A stretch of 64,000 bases of DNA from Anthopleura xanthogrammica (GCA_964019055.1 OZ025206.1:16589291-16653290), one strand, 5' to 3'. Shown: positions 24,101 to 39,100, counted from the stretch's first letter. Made by a program: numbers and translations. Notes: generated by a model from the letters alone, not told the origin.

Positions 24101-27100
24101 ATCATCATCATTCTGGCATACTTTGCGCTATCTTTACTTACTGTTTGTTTTTGTGTCTTTCGCAACGACTCAGCTTAACCCTGAGTAGCTTGTCATTTGT
24201 GGCGACATACAGGTAACCCTGGAAAGAAAAAAATCAGAACATGAGGCTACAGTTAAGACAAAACTTCTGCAGCCAGATTAGCGGCCCTTTATGTTGGGTG
24301 GCGTATGTGGACTGATATAGGGCTGCCTAACCTATACGTATTTACACCTGACATTGAGTATACCCTATCAATAAAAATGTGCAGTACAGGAGTTTTATGG
24401 TGTTGCGTAAATACTTACCCTTTGGGAATCAAGCTGCATTTTAGTGATCGGGCTGTCTTGACTATCCTGAAGTACAAGAAATGATATTTTATCAGTGAAG
24501 AGCCTTATGCACCTGCTGCTTTGTGGCGCTTTACAATAGAGCAGATTTTGTATGAGTGTGAAAAGTCATGGCACACGGCACGGTTACGGCACCGAATGTT
24601 TTTATACACGACAGCACTGACACGGTCACGGCACTGACACGGTCACGGCAAGACACGGTCACGGCAAGACACGGTCACGGCAAGACACGGTCACGGCAAG
24701 ACACGGTCACGGCAAGACACGGTCACGGCAAGACACGGTCACGGCAAGACACGGTCACGGCAAGACACGGTCACGGCAAGACACGGTCACGGCAAGACAC
24801 GGTCACGGCAAGACACGGTCACGGCAAGACACGGTCACGGCAAGACACGGTCACGGCAAGACACGGTCACGGCAAGACACGGTCACGGCAAGACACGGTC
24901 ACGGCAAGACACGGTCACGGCAAGACACGGTCACGGCAAGACACGGTCACGGCAAGACACGGTCACGGCAAGACACGGTCACGGCAAGACACGGTCACGG
25001 CAAGACACGGTCACGGCAAGACACGGTCACGGCAAGACACGGTCACGGCAAGACACGGTCACGGCAAGACACGGTCACGGCAAGACACGGTCACGGCAAG
25101 ACACGGTCACGGCAAGACACGGTCACGGCAAGACACGGTCACGGCAAGACACGGTCACGGCAAGACACGGTCACGGCAAGACACGGTCACGGCAAGACAC
25201 GGTCACGGCAAGACACGGTCACGGCAAGACACGGTCACGGCAAGACACGGTCACGGCAAGACACGGTCACGGCAAGACACGGTCACGGCAAGACACGGTC
25301 ACGGCAAGACACGGTCACGGCAAGACACGGTCACGGCAAGACACGGTTCTTGCCGTAAGTTTTTCACAGTCATACGAAAACTGCTCTAAAATACAATCGT
25401 TGACATTTGAAAACGTTGCACCAAAAATGCATCAACAATCTCAGGAATTACTAAGCTCTAACTGTGTACAGAAAACGTATCGTTTGTACTATCACTAGTT
25501 ACGAATGAGATAAGGTGGAGATAAGGAGAAGTACTTATTCTACTTACAGCGATCTTTATTTCCTCCAGAATACAGGATTCATTGTGACCAATAGGTTTGA
25601 ATAACTTGAGTACTGATCCTTTGTCTAACAGAAAATTAAACATACTCTCAACAAATGATATTCAACATCTATAGCCACACCACCACACCACACCACCACA
25701 CAACACCCCAACACAACACAACACGACACAACACAACAGTACACAACACAACACAACACACCACAACACAACACGACACAACACCACTCAACACCCCAAC
25801 ACAACACAACACAACACAACACACTTACAAACATTTAGCCGCATTCACATTCCATGCCATCAGTTTTGTACATACCTGTTCCTACATACATGACGATTCT
25901 GTTAACAACATGGTCAACTGCAATAGAGCTAAATCTAGAAAATAAAAGTAGAGGAGTTGATGCTTTAGAGAAATGAGATACTCAACGGGAGCACAGCATG
26001 ATTGAAATACCACTACAAATCACTAAATGAGACGAATATAAGACTCATTTCTCTTTTTTCGATATCCAACTGAAGATGCCGCTCTATAAACGGATCTTTG
26101 CTGACGTCATACATTTTTCTTCATCAGCATAAGAATTTCCCTTTTTAGCCAAATTTACACCAAATACGTTCTGAACATCGAAAGAGCATGGTAAAATTAG
26201 CTTATTTAAAAAAATTGAGCTTGACACATGAAATAGATTTCACGTGAAGCGGTTTACAAATCTCTAAATTCGTTTACAGAGAATGTGTGGGCTCATTAGT
26301 GTTTTTGCCACCCAGTAATTTGGAAGCTGATATCTCGGGAACTATTGCATTCAAAGAGCTAAAAATTTCGTAGATTACTTATATCAATAACATCTTTTAA
26401 GTTTTGGATTCGGTTTGTAATTTTCTTGACTTAAAAACGTATGCTAATGAGCAAAATATTGTAAACAAAGATTCGCCTATACGTATTATAAGAATAGCCC
26501 TTTGTTCCTTGGCACCAAATCGATGGCTCCCATACTGAGTAAGATAATGCGATATCGATAACAAAGTTTCATATTTTACCGTAATCTATGCTTGATGTAC
26601 TGAGCTGATGTGGTCCGAGGATAAACTATTTCATCCATTAGTTGGTAGTTCTTTGAATCTTCTAGTGCTGGGCCTGTCATAATACGAGTCGCCATCATTC
26701 CTTCTGGGACATATCTCTTCTTGTAGGCGTCAGGAAGATTTGGTTCCTGACTGCTGGCTTTCACTGAACACTACAGGAAAAAATATAGAATTGTTCTTAA
26801 CATAGGATAGACCTTTTTCGCTTGGGTGTAATGTTTTTATCATTCTCTTGGGAATAAGAATCTTTGTCTGGGTTGTATTCATATTCGTGAAACGTAATAG
26901 CAGATATCAGAGTTACACTCCATTGCCTTCAAACAATTGTTTCCAGTCGAGGCATTTGGGTCCACAATACAGTAAATGTATAGAAACTGACCCTAATGCC
27001 TCGACTTAAAGCAAATATTTGTGAAAGCAATGGAATGTAACTCTGATATATGTCATTGGGTCAAGCGTTGCACTTCTCATGAACTTATTTTGCTCAATTA

Positions 27101-30100
27101 GGTACGGCTGATGTGAAGTTCGACGTTTAACTTTAGCCTTACTTCCTTGTTAGATCTGGCTGGTACAAGCAACATGCATGAACAGAAGCGAGGTTTCTTA
27201 CGTTTTCAAAGTGGTGTTGGTTGGCTCTTGGCACCCAGTTTCTTTTCACTTTATCGTAGTATTTATAGTCTCCATTAAAAACTCGTTCAATATCGTGCAT
27301 GGTAAATGCACATATTGCAGACCCATCCACACCATTCCTAAAAAATAGTAATAAACTTACAACATGCTATTTCATGGTACTTTCATGGTACTAACAAGAT
27401 AATTGAAAGTATTCACTGGGCTACCTGTGGCAGCAGTTTCTTAAAACTTTATAGGAGACATTTAAACGTTGAAAAAGGTTTTACACGGTGATTAGTACAA
27501 ATGATCCATTCTATATGGACATGGAACTAAAAATAAAATCATCAGCTCGAGCCTTATCCATATTATCTTGACTTCTCAAGGGATACTCAGTGCCTTCGTG
27601 GTTTGGGCAGACCCTAAATGATAGGGAACTGTCACATAGCTTTCAGGTTCGACCCCGTTGAGCTGCGCTACTGTCGTACTTGCGCTACTGTCGTACTTGC
27701 GCTACTGTCGTACTTGCGGTGATATTATTACTTACGGTTGTGTGGTGAAGATTGCGTAGAACAAAGAACGCCTTTCGTCCCAGAACACATCCTCTGTCAA
27801 CCGAAGAACAACACACAACGTTAGGAACGATTGTATTATGTTTTATTATCTATACCCTGCAAACACCCTTTGGGCTGATCAAAGTCATTCACTGACTGTA
27901 CAAGGGCGAATCCCGGCATGGGGGGGGGGGGGGGGGGTGAATTGGGTGACTAGTCATCCCCTTGGAGTTGAATATAATAAGAATAAAGGATAAGATAAGA
28001 CCAAAAAAGACACTATGTAATGCCTTGCTAGGTACCAGTCACCCCCCTTGAAATCATTCTGGATCCACCACTGCTGTAATAGAGGTTTTACTTACGTATC
28101 TCATTAAAGTAGGCAGGATATTGTCCCTTTGTTTTACAGATTAACCTGGCTTTGTTGTACGTTACGAAGTTCTTCTTTAGAACGAAAGAACTTCCACCAT
28201 AGTCACCCTGTACAAGCAAGAAAACAGCAAAGTTTCATTCCAGCAGTTTCAGCATGAATAGTAGAAAATGTAAGACGCACATCAGATGTCAATTTTATCA
28301 TGTGACCGCTGAGTTTCTGAGCTTATATGGGGGGGGGGGGGGAGGAGGAAGGGGGTCAGTGCTGATTGTGTGGGAGATCCTTCCCTACGACTAACGACAC
28401 AAGCCGAACACAAACACAAGGAACAAACATTTCAAACCGTCGTGGTTGTGCTGCGCTTTATTCTTGTGTATGTGTCCCAGTGCGATCCAGGATCCGCAGG
28501 ATCACATGGTTGTGTTCTTGTGCATGTCTGTTACTTATCGTACAAAGACCATGTTGAACGACTGACAAGGTGGGTTAGTTTACCTTACAGATTCTAGCGA
28601 CTCTAGAGAACTTTGTCTTAGTGCAGCCATTCTCGACAGCTGCCTCCCGGAAAAAGAAATACACATATCTACCAAGACTGAAGCTCTTCACAAACTCTGA
28701 ATCTATAACAAATGTCATGAAAAAAATCAATTCTCATTTCGCCTTCAAAACTTTAAAGGACTGGTAACCATCTAATACCGCAAAGGATTGTGGGGCTGGC
28801 GGAACATTTTGATCAGATCCCAGAATTCAGTTCCACAATCATAAGAATGAGTGACTTACCGCTCAGCCAGTTTCTATTTCCCCTACTCGTTTCCAGGATA
28901 CGCGTCCGTGATTTAAAGTCAACGCTAAATATCGTAGAGTCACGTGCTGCACCGTCTCGCATAGTACCCGCGTAATATCGTCCATACTCTGAAACAAAGT
29001 CACGAGATATTTATATCAGTTGGACCAACGAAAGGATTATGAAAAGGTTTCTGGTTATAGTTGTATCAAAGCGAATAAAACCACCCCTCCATCCTCCCCT
29101 CCCCAAGACACACACACACACACACAAAGGAGATAAGCTGAAAATAAAAAAGATGTGACTCTGATGTAATATGGTGGTTCATCTCACCTGAGATTATACC
29201 AGTACTGTGGAATTTAGGGCTATACGGAGCGAGCCCTACTCCATCAATCTTTTCGTAAAACACATTTCCCTTATCGTCTCTTTGTTCTGGGGCTGACAGG
29301 TCTGTAAGCTGTTCAACAACAATAGAACAATAGCATCGATAAGCAGGTTTAAATCAAATGCGGTGGATCAGAAAATCGTTAGATATCTTGTTACGGAACT
29401 TACGTTTTTCCACATGCAAATAGGTTTGTAGGAATTCGTTCCGCAAACAAACAATCTCCCCTCATAAGGCTGCAACACTCGAATAAAGTTGGAGCACTCA
29501 TCCTGTTGAAGACAGAAGTAAAAGGAATGTTAGGTAGTGTTTAGAAAGCTGCCAAAACCATGAGACACGTGGGCGGGGTTGGGCTGCTGGTTGGGTTTGA
29601 ACTATACGAAAACGTTTCAAAGTGCATTTGTCTTCCTGTATTAGTTCCTTTCCATTAAAGCTTTTTACTTTCCCGGGGCGTAACCTATTTTTTTAGTTAC
29701 AACTCAGTTTTATCTTGTATTATCTTACATTTTGGTCACCACTCGTACAAAGAGTTCAATTTGGTCATAATGGCATTACACCATGTTATTCCCTTGAATA
29801 TTATTTCTTTCTTTGCTGATGAAACTTGAGAAAAGACTAAGTGTTGCGGCCAATACCGTTTTATTGTTTAATTTATTTTTGTTTATCATTCTTTGTTATA
29901 GCGTATTTTAAGTTTTCATTAGATTCGGTCTCTAGTGTATTTCGTTTATTGTTCTCTCACAGTCTTGTACTATTTCTATATGTAAATTTCGTTAGTTTTA
30001 GTTAAGCATTGAAGACTCAACGTATGTAAGTAATTTTTGTCTTGTTCCCTTCGATTTTCTTGTATTTTCTTGCTTATCGTTTTATTAATGTAGTATACTT

Positions 30101-33100
30101 GTAATCTTTGTTGTAGTTGAATCGAACGAACTGAATAGAATTGTCAGAATACAAAGTTTCGCATTCCAAACATGAGTCGCCGCTTATTTATGTTGAAAAC
30201 ATAACACCATTCAAATACGAGTTCTTAAGATGGCTGAAGCAAGAGTAAAGTTTCCTAACTCGAATCTAGACATGGCAGACGTAAGAAGAGAGAAAGCTTA
30301 CGCCACAAGAAAGTCAAGAGCTGGATATTTAGGAAGAATGACTCATCTTTACAGCAAAATAGAGCAACTTATGGTGGATTACAACAATGTAAACAACGTG
30401 AAGCCGCTCAAGAATCAAATTGATGAAGCTTATCAAAGATTCGTAGACACGAATAAAGACTTACTAGAGAATTTAGACGACGATTCTGAGATGCAAGCCG
30501 CTATACAACTTTACGAAAAGCAAACCCAAGGAAAACTTGAATTTGATGAATACTACAGAAAATGGTTGGATAATATAGATCAAATGCAAAGTCATAATCC
30601 CGCTCAAACCAGTACAGAAGTTAACTCAACCAGAGTGAGCTCAAGAGCATTTTCTAGAAGTACAAGCAGCTCCCAAAAGAGTAACAAAATTAAAGAACTT
30701 AAAGCCAAACGCACTGCAGCAGAGTTAAAGGCAAATAGACTCAAGTCACTTCAAGAGATAGAGAAACAACAACTTCTATTGCAACAGCAACGACAAATAC
30801 TTGAGGTGCAAAGTGAAATCGATCAAGCTGAAGCGGAGAGACGAATATGGGAAGATGATGAAGACTACGAAGAGCAGCAGAGAGGACATAATCTACCTAT
30901 ATACTTGGTCGAAAGTAACGTGAATCCCCTTTCAAGCGACGACGTTTTCCGTTTAGCAGATGGACGCAAGATCCCTGAAACACCACGCAAAACAAAGGTA
31001 TCCAAGACAAGAACCCCATCGTTAGGAATTCGATTTCCGACACGCACTCCGCAAGTCGACGATAATGATGTTAAAGATCCTCCAACAACGACCAGTTCTC
31101 AAATACCAAGGATTAATAAAGCCGAAGTTAAAGCTTCACCGCAAGAACCTTACATTCCTCAAGTATCAAAGGATAATTATCCTACATTTAAACCAAAAGC
31201 TTATGAGAAGCAAGTACCACATGAGAGAGCTGATCATCCTGCAGCCATACCAAAAAGCTATGAACTACGAACTCCCAAGAAAGATGAAAAACCTATCTAT
31301 GAGCCTATCTTTTATGAATACGAGATACCTCAACCAGATGACTATCCTGTCTTTAAGTCAACTAGATACGATCCACAAGTCCTGTATGGGAACAACCATC
31401 CTGCCTTAAAGACAAAGAGCAATGAATCACAAGATTTAAGTCAGTTACTCAAGTTTCAACGAGAGTTAATAAGCCAACAGCAAGAAAGTAATCAGCATAT
31501 TGCCTCAACAATCAAGCATGGTTTTTCTCTTCCAAAAATGGAATTAATGGTGTTCAACGGTGATCCACTTGACTACTGGACATTTGTCAGATTCTTTGAC
31601 AATAACATTTTGAAAAACGCGTCTTCAGATACTGAAAGACTAACCTACCTATTGCAGTATTGTTCCGGAAAAGCCAAGGAAGCCATCAAAAGTTGTGCTA
31701 CTCTAGACCCATCCCTTGGATATAAAGAAGCAAGAAAGATACTTTCAAAATGTTTTGGTGAACCCTATCACATCGCTGTATCACACGTCAACAAGTTAAC
31801 CAATGGTCAACCAATAAAGCCATTTGATGGACCAGGAATAATGGACTTTGCATTGCAAATGAAGTCATGCGTCAACACTCTAACTGCAATTGGCTACCTC
31901 AACGAGATCAACAGTTCAGATAATTTAAGACGAATCGCAGAAAGGCTGCCACACAACTTGAAATCTAAATGGCTTTCAAGATCAAGATCATTAAGAGCAG
32001 TTTCAATCAAACCTGGAATAAAAGACCTATCTGATTTTGTACAAGAACAAGCTGACGAAGCAAATGATCCTGTTTTTGGCGACATCATATCACCTAAACC
32101 AAGAAACAGAGAAGGACAGATGAAGAACGCTCAAAAGAGACCACCTACTTCTCAGCATCCTTTTCACAATGTCACAACTATGATGACACAAGGCCAACAA
32201 GACAAGGGACTACAAGATGAAAGTCAAACAAGACAAAGGAAAAGGTGGAGTTGCCCTGCCTGCGAAGGACGTCACAGCCTTCAACGATGCTTCAAGTTTA
32301 AAGACATGTCAAACGACGACCGAGTCAAGATTCTGAGGAGAGACAATATTTGTTTCAATTGTTTTTACAAAGGTCATTTCGCCGTTGGATGTGCGCAACC
32401 ACCTGCCTGCACTGTTGAAAATTGTAAATCTAAGCATCAAACCATTATGCATCGATCAGCTGCTGATTATTCAAGTAAAGACAAAGAAACCAAGGAAAGT
32501 GGAGATGGTAACAAAGGAGAGAAAAAAGAACAGTCTACAAGTTCCCACTGTAACGTTATCAGGGCCGGAGCGCACAAAGAAACTACAACAAGCAGCAACA
32601 TTTTCCTCAAAGTAATTCCTGTAAGAATAAAGAACCCGCATGGCAAGTACGTCGAGACCTACGCCCTGCTAGATAGCGGTTCTGATGTCTCCTTGTGCGA
32701 CGAGCAGTCGTTAACAGATTTAGACCTTGACAGCACAGAAAGAAGATTTTCTCTGACAACTCAAGAGAAGAAGAATAGCTTAAGAGTTGGAAAAGAAACA
32801 TCTCTTATCATCGAAGCTATAGACGGTACCTCTACAATCAACATACCAAGAGTTTGGGCTATCGAACCTCTAAATGTATCAGAAAGCAGTATCCCTACAA
32901 AAAGAGACATTGAAAGCTGGCCACATTTACAGGACGTTGGAGCTCAAAGCATGCCCATCGATCGGAAGGTAAAACTACTGATAGGCTGTAATGTACCGGA
33001 AGCATTTTACGTCTTAGACGACAGAAAAGGTAAACCAGGAGAACCATATGGAGTACGCACTCTACTTGGATGGACAGTACTTGGACCATCAGATAAAGTA

Positions 33101-36100
33101 TTCAACCAAGAACCTGCCCAAGTCTACTTTCACAATGGTGAAGATTGCGTGTACGACCAAGCATCATTTGAAGATACCAAACTTTCCTTACAGTTAGAGA
33201 AGTTCTGGAAGTCCGACTTTGAAGACCCCTTGACATGCAACAAGCCATGTATGTCCGTTAACGATTCTAAAGCCCTCAAGACCATGGAAGGATCTATAAA
33301 GAAAATCCAAGAACACTATCAGATTGCATTACCATGGAAAAATTCATCCCCATGCATGCCAAACAATAAGATAGTGGCCGAGCACAGACTGAATCTTCTA
33401 AAGAAGAAGCTCTTGAATGACGATGGTATTCAAAAGAAGTACTGTACTACCGTTAACAATTACATTGACAAAGGATATGCAGTTAAAGTTCCTGAAGAAG
33501 ACCTGGATATCACGAATAGACCGGTTTGGTTCCTACCACATCATGGAGTTTTCCACCCTCAAAAGCCGGAAAAACTTCGAGTAGTCTTCGATTGCTCTGC
33601 GAAGTATCGTGGCACGTCCTTGAATGATCAACTCTACCAAGGCCCGGACCTCACAAACAATCTCTGTGGAGTACTTACTCGTTTTCGTCAACATCCAGTA
33701 GCATTAGCTGCTGACATCGAAGCCATGTACCACCAAGTCTTAGTAGATCCAGAAGATCAAGACGCGCTTAGATTTCTGTGGTGGCCAAAGGATGACTTAT
33801 CACAGAAAGCAGTCGAATTCAAGATGCGTGTGCACTTATTTGGCGCCACATCCTCAGCCAGCTGCGCAAGTTATGCTTTAAGAAGAACTGCTGAAGACAA
33901 CAAGCATGAATACAACGACGATGTTATCAACTCTGCCTTAAGAAACTTCTATGTTGATGATTTCATGAAATCTGTAAAAACGGAAGAAGACGCCAATCAC
34001 ATGGTTAAAGATATGACAAGCCTGATGTCAAAGGGTGGCTTTAGATTAACAAAATGGTCAAGCAACAAAAGGAACGTCTTACAGAATATCCAAGAATCAG
34101 AGAGATCTAAATCATTAATCGAGTTAGATTTAGATCTAGAAGACCTCCCCTCTCAAAGAACTCTCGGATTGCTATGGGACATTAATAACGACAATTTCAC
34201 ATTCAAAACTACGTTAAAGCTGAAACCTATGACAAGAAGAGGTATACTTTCAGTGTCGAGTTCGATCTACGATCCACTTGGATTCATCGCTCCTGTGGTA
34301 TTACCAGCAAAGAAGTTACTGCAAGATTTAACAAGAAGAAAACTTAGTTGGGATGAAGAAATTGAAGAAGAAGAAGCTCAACTGTGGAAACATTGGTTAG
34401 AAGACATCCCAAATCTTGCAAATGTATCTATAGAAAGATCAATCATACCAGTGGACTTCGGAGATCTTCAACTCGTCCAACTACACCACTTCTCTGACGC
34501 CTCTGAAATCAGTTATGGAGCAGTAACCTACAGCAGAATCATTGATGTCAATAACAATATCCATTGTGCCTTCTTGTTTGGAAAGGGACGCCTTGCACCA
34601 ATCAAGACAATCAGCATACCACGCTTAGAGCTTGCAGCCGCAGTACTCTCTGTTAAGTTCGACAAAATGCTGAGAGAGGAAATGGATATACCTATTCACG
34701 AATCAATATTCTGGACGGATTCAACTACAGTTCTTGGATACATAATGAACACTAGCAGTAGGTTCCATACATTTGTGGCGAATCGTCTTGCAATAATTCA
34801 CGACGCCTCACAACCAAGCCAATGGCGTTATATTCCTACAGCCTTAAATCCTGCTGACAGCGTTACTAGAGGTCTATCAGCTAATGAATTGAAGAGCCAA
34901 AGCAACCAATGGTTAAATGGTCCAGCTTTTCTACGGGAGAATGAGAACGACTGGCCATCGTCTCAGTATCAACCAGTAGATGAAACAACCCTTGAGACAA
35001 AGAAAGTACAGCAGAGCTTTCTGGTATCCAACGTAAAACAAGAATCTGGACTGGATAAGATCATCAACTACCATTCAACGTGGTACAGATTGAAGAAGTC
35101 TGTAGCTTGGATAATTCGTTTCATTAAAAGTCTCAAGCACAAAGAGAAAGTGACGAAAGGAAGATTAACTCCATCGGAAACTGCATTGGCAGAAACAAAG
35201 ATCCTCAAGCACGTACAAAGACAAACTTTCCGTGAAACCTTAGAATTACTGGAAGTACCTGAAAGTGAACGAGTAAAGTCAAAAAGCACTCAAAGAAGAA
35301 TCATGGGTCCTCTTCATAAATTGAATCCTGTAGTTGATAACAATGGTATGTTAAGAGTAGGAGGAAGATTAGCCAGAGCACCTTTAGACTTCGATGCCAA
35401 GCACCCATTAGTTCTACCTGGAAATCACCACGTGACATTCCTTATCGTGAGAGAATGTCACGAAAGCATTGGCCATTCAGGTCAAAACTTTGTCCTTTCA
35501 ATTGCGAGAGAGAAGTATTGGATTGTTAAAGGAAAGTCAACCGTATAACGAAAGTTTACCCAGACGTAAAGGGATTTGTAAGATCCGTTGAAGTAAAGAC
35601 CAAAGACTCAAGACTGACAAGACCAATCACCAAGCTTTGCTTATTAGAAGGACAATAAGGACACTGATAACAGAACATTAATGCAATCCTGAGAAATATG
35701 AATATTTCATACTTACAGACACTCAAGATACATTAACACTAGTTGACCGCTATATAATTAATTGTTGTTCTTACCATAAGTAAGAACACAGGGCCGGTGT
35801 GTTGCGGCCAATACCGTTTTATTGTTTAATTTATTTTTGTTTATCATTCTTTGTTATAGCGTATTTTAAGTTTTCATTAGATTCGGTCTCTAGTGTATTT
35901 CGTTTATTGTTCTCTCACAGTCTTGTACTATTTCTATATGTAAATTTCGTTAGTTTTAGTTAAGCATTGAAGACTCAACGTATGTAAGTAATTTTTGTCT
36001 TGTTCCCTTCGATTTTCTTGTATTTTCTTGCTTATCGTTTTATTAATGTAGTATACTTGTAATCTTTGTTGTAGTTGAATCGAACGAACTGAATAGAATT

Positions 36101-39100
36101 GTCAGAATACAAAGTTTCGCATTCCAAACATGAGTCGCCGCTTATTTATGTTGAAAACATAACACTAAGTATTCTGGATAAAAAGAACTTCAATCTTATC
36201 TAAATGATATTCCCCATGGGAAAACATGACGTCCAAAGACAAAGAGTCTATTACAAGCAGACTTTATTTGAACACGCAAAAACCACAGCGGAAAGAAAAG
36301 GCATTTTCCCTTGTTAGCTCGAAAAAGACCACTTAACGCTTGTCAAAGGACAGTTACACCCAGTTTCAAAATATCGCCACCATGAAAGCTACAGATGTTT
36401 GGTTTGGCTTCCGTTGTTAATAATTGCCAACTCAAACTTGATTTATAGAACCCGAAACAATAGACTAGTTTTCTGGTTTGTGTAATTTATAAAAATGGGT
36501 GTAACATTTCCTCTGTCTTTCTTTTTTAGTTCCGTTTGTTGAAGTCGCAGATATCATGTCTTAAAATCTTTTCGTAAGAAGGCAGCCCCACTTCTTTACT
36601 ATCAATATTCCCCGGGCGTAGTTTATACACAGGAAGCCCATTTTAAACAAAACTGAGTATTAGTAAGTGAAGGTGCATCTCTCAGTATTTGAGAGGTGGG
36701 TCAGTAGGCAGGAACTCAGGCACTATCCCTGTCTTCAGTAGATAATTTTGACCATTTGAATATTTAAAACAAAGGTTTGTTTTTGTGGTTTCCGCCTTGA
36801 TAGTTTCGTAACTACGGTGAAAACTGATACAAGAATCAAGATGATTTTGATTTCCTGGTTTATCTGTGGTGGGCTCCCTGTGGTAAAGATGTAACGCTCT
36901 GCGCGAGAAGTGCGCTCTTCTCACACGGTCAGCACTCGTTCACATCGGCCGAAAGGACCTTCATTGTCTTATAAAACAATAGATCGAAGCAGTATCACAA
37001 TAGACTTACCTTGGGATTACTCATCATGCAACGCTGTGCGTCACTTTTCGTAGACGAATAATTACCCGCCTGAAAAAGAAAATGTAGGTCAAGATTTGAA
37101 GACAAAGACAAAAGAAAAAATCTTATCTTCTTGATATGATCATCAAACACTCCAAAAAAACTCGATAAAATATAAACACGCGTAACTATTCAAGGTCAGG
37201 TTCAGGGTTATTTCTCGATATCAACTTCTTGTTATATAATATATAACTGTATAACATATCTGTAAAGTATCCGACATTTTCAGCCTCAAGGGCGATTGCT
37301 TATTTATTTTGTTCTTCCAAGCAGAATCATCAAAGTCAAGGTTATATTCTTAAAATAGACTCCAAGTTCGTCTGGAAGGCAATCTTCATTAAAGTGGTTC
37401 AAAATGACGAGATTTACTTAATGCGACGTCTTTTTTGTTCCTTGGAATATTTGAAACCCTTTACACTATACCACAGGGTTCCCACAAGCAAGCTTCCCTT
37501 CTATTACATGAAGTCAATGCCAAGGCTTTACGCGCGGTGTAGGCAACCAATCACAAAAGTGTTTTGAAGTTGGAGGGTTGCGCAGGCAACACAGACAGTG
37601 GTTTGGTAATGACCAGCAAACAATATTTGGAAGTTTCCTTTCTTTAAAATTCCACCATTTAGCACAATGACATTTTTGATATGAATGCGCCCCGCAAACT
37701 TTAAAACTGAGGGTTTATACCCCGAGGGCAAGAGCGATAAAAGATGTAGATGTTTAGTGTTTTCCGCAGCCATTGTTAGTATCCATCAGTCTCCTGCGGT
37801 ACACTTTCCCTTATCGCGTGTTACAGTAAAATGCAAATAATATAATCTGTGATTCAATTCAAGCACTTTTAGTATACATTTGCACAGGGATAACTAATGG
37901 TATACCCTAGGGCCCAGACATTATTTTATTATTCTCGCTTCGGCATTTTCTACTTTGACGGGAGGTCGCGCGTCATCAGAAGAAATAAATAATTTAGTAC
38001 AAATTAGAAAAGTCCAATTTGAAACACAATTTCACAAAAGAAACATGTGCTTGCCATCAAGACTAAATCTTTATCCGCTGAATTTGTTCCAGAAGCTATT
38101 TACTTCGAGGCTCTCATTCAGTAGCGCTGGTTTGTTTGACGGAAACAGGGTTAGAATTTTCTTTTTTTTAATGACAAGATAAACTTATCTTGTGCATTGA
38201 GCAGCTACAAGATATTGTCAAGCATATTTATCATGAGCGTTTGGCTCGGGAGACTGAGCAACCACTCCCTGGGTTATTGACGTTAAATAAATGATCTTAT
38301 CTTATCTTATCTTAGATAAATGGAGTGAACGCAAACGCAAACACCTTATTTTCCTTTGCATATCATTATTTTCTAAAAAGAGAACTAGCTAGAAAATGCG
38401 AGCCGGTTTCTTTTCACTCGATATTTGTAATTTTCAACTCACATTTAGCTAATTAGCTTGTTGGAATTTCGAACCCTATAGGAAAGTCGCCAGGAGAAAC
38501 AATAATAGCTTTTCACGCCAAGACGAAAACATCCATCAACTCTGCAACCTCTGAGCTGATCTTAGATACCTTAGTACAGAGTTCGATAATTTTTTTCTTT
38601 TTTTTTCTTCCTGATACCTGGGGGCACAACTGGCGGTATTTCAAAGACACAATAGCCGCTTAAGGCCCCGTTCACACGGACGCGGTTCCATTTGAAACGC
38701 TTTACTGATTGGTTACATTAAACCTAGATTTCTTACCTTCAGTTCTGAAAAATCATTGATATCTATCAAGAAAACAAAATTCCTAGAAAAAAAAAGAAAA
38801 AGAAAAAATCAGTAAAGCAAACCGTGGACATTCCTCAGTTTGAGAAGGAAAACTATCCTTGTCCCTAGCACAGGGCAACTGTACCTTCGAGTAAAAGGGG
38901 CCTAATACCATCCCTAGAGCTTGTGGGAAAAGAATAATAGATAATACAAAAAGATGCGCCACCCCTACTACTAGGACCGAGTAACTCTATTCCTCATGGT
39001 GTCCCTTCGAGGAGAAGAAAAACCATCCTTGTCCCTAGCACAGGGTCATACTATCTTTATTAAAAAGGGTTTAAAATGCGAGAAAAGAGTGACAGATTCA

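Larger units (their letters stand above)
29842..36164 (+). mobile_element. BEL/Pao LTR retrotransposon, young, integrase-deleted
   Basis: 6323 bp. LTRs of 365 bp (29842-30206 and 35800-36164) begin TGTTGCGG and end ATAACA, look identical by eye, and are flanked by CTAAG duplications. One gag-pol frame occupies 30230-35548; pol order is protease, RT, RNase H, integrase, and the domain types are BEL/Pao-specific. The region between the integrase zinc finger and the extreme C-terminal remnant is missing, so integrase cannot be active. No TGG-type primer-binding site directly follows the 5' LTR and the polypurine tract before the 3' LTR is weak. It sits antisense in the intron between semaphorin exons 4 and 5. 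Confidence 0.93.

Noticed and set aside
24620..25347. Regular repeats resembling a CRISPR array
   Set aside because: No unique spacers; the units are contiguous, and the context is a eukaryotic intron.
24568..25389. 273-codon ORF with 16-residue repeats
   Set aside because: Pure translation of the 16-bp minisatellite (three units = 48 nt); intronic and without coding signals.
27655..27720. Possible tRNA gene (GGTTCGACCCC box)
   Set aside because: No cloverleaf could be drawn; followed by a triple GCGCTACTGTCGTACTT repeat. Probably a SINE fragment.
36682..36924. Minus-strand 80-codon ORF in the semaphorin intron
   Set aside because: Random-looking composition, no splice context, no domain.
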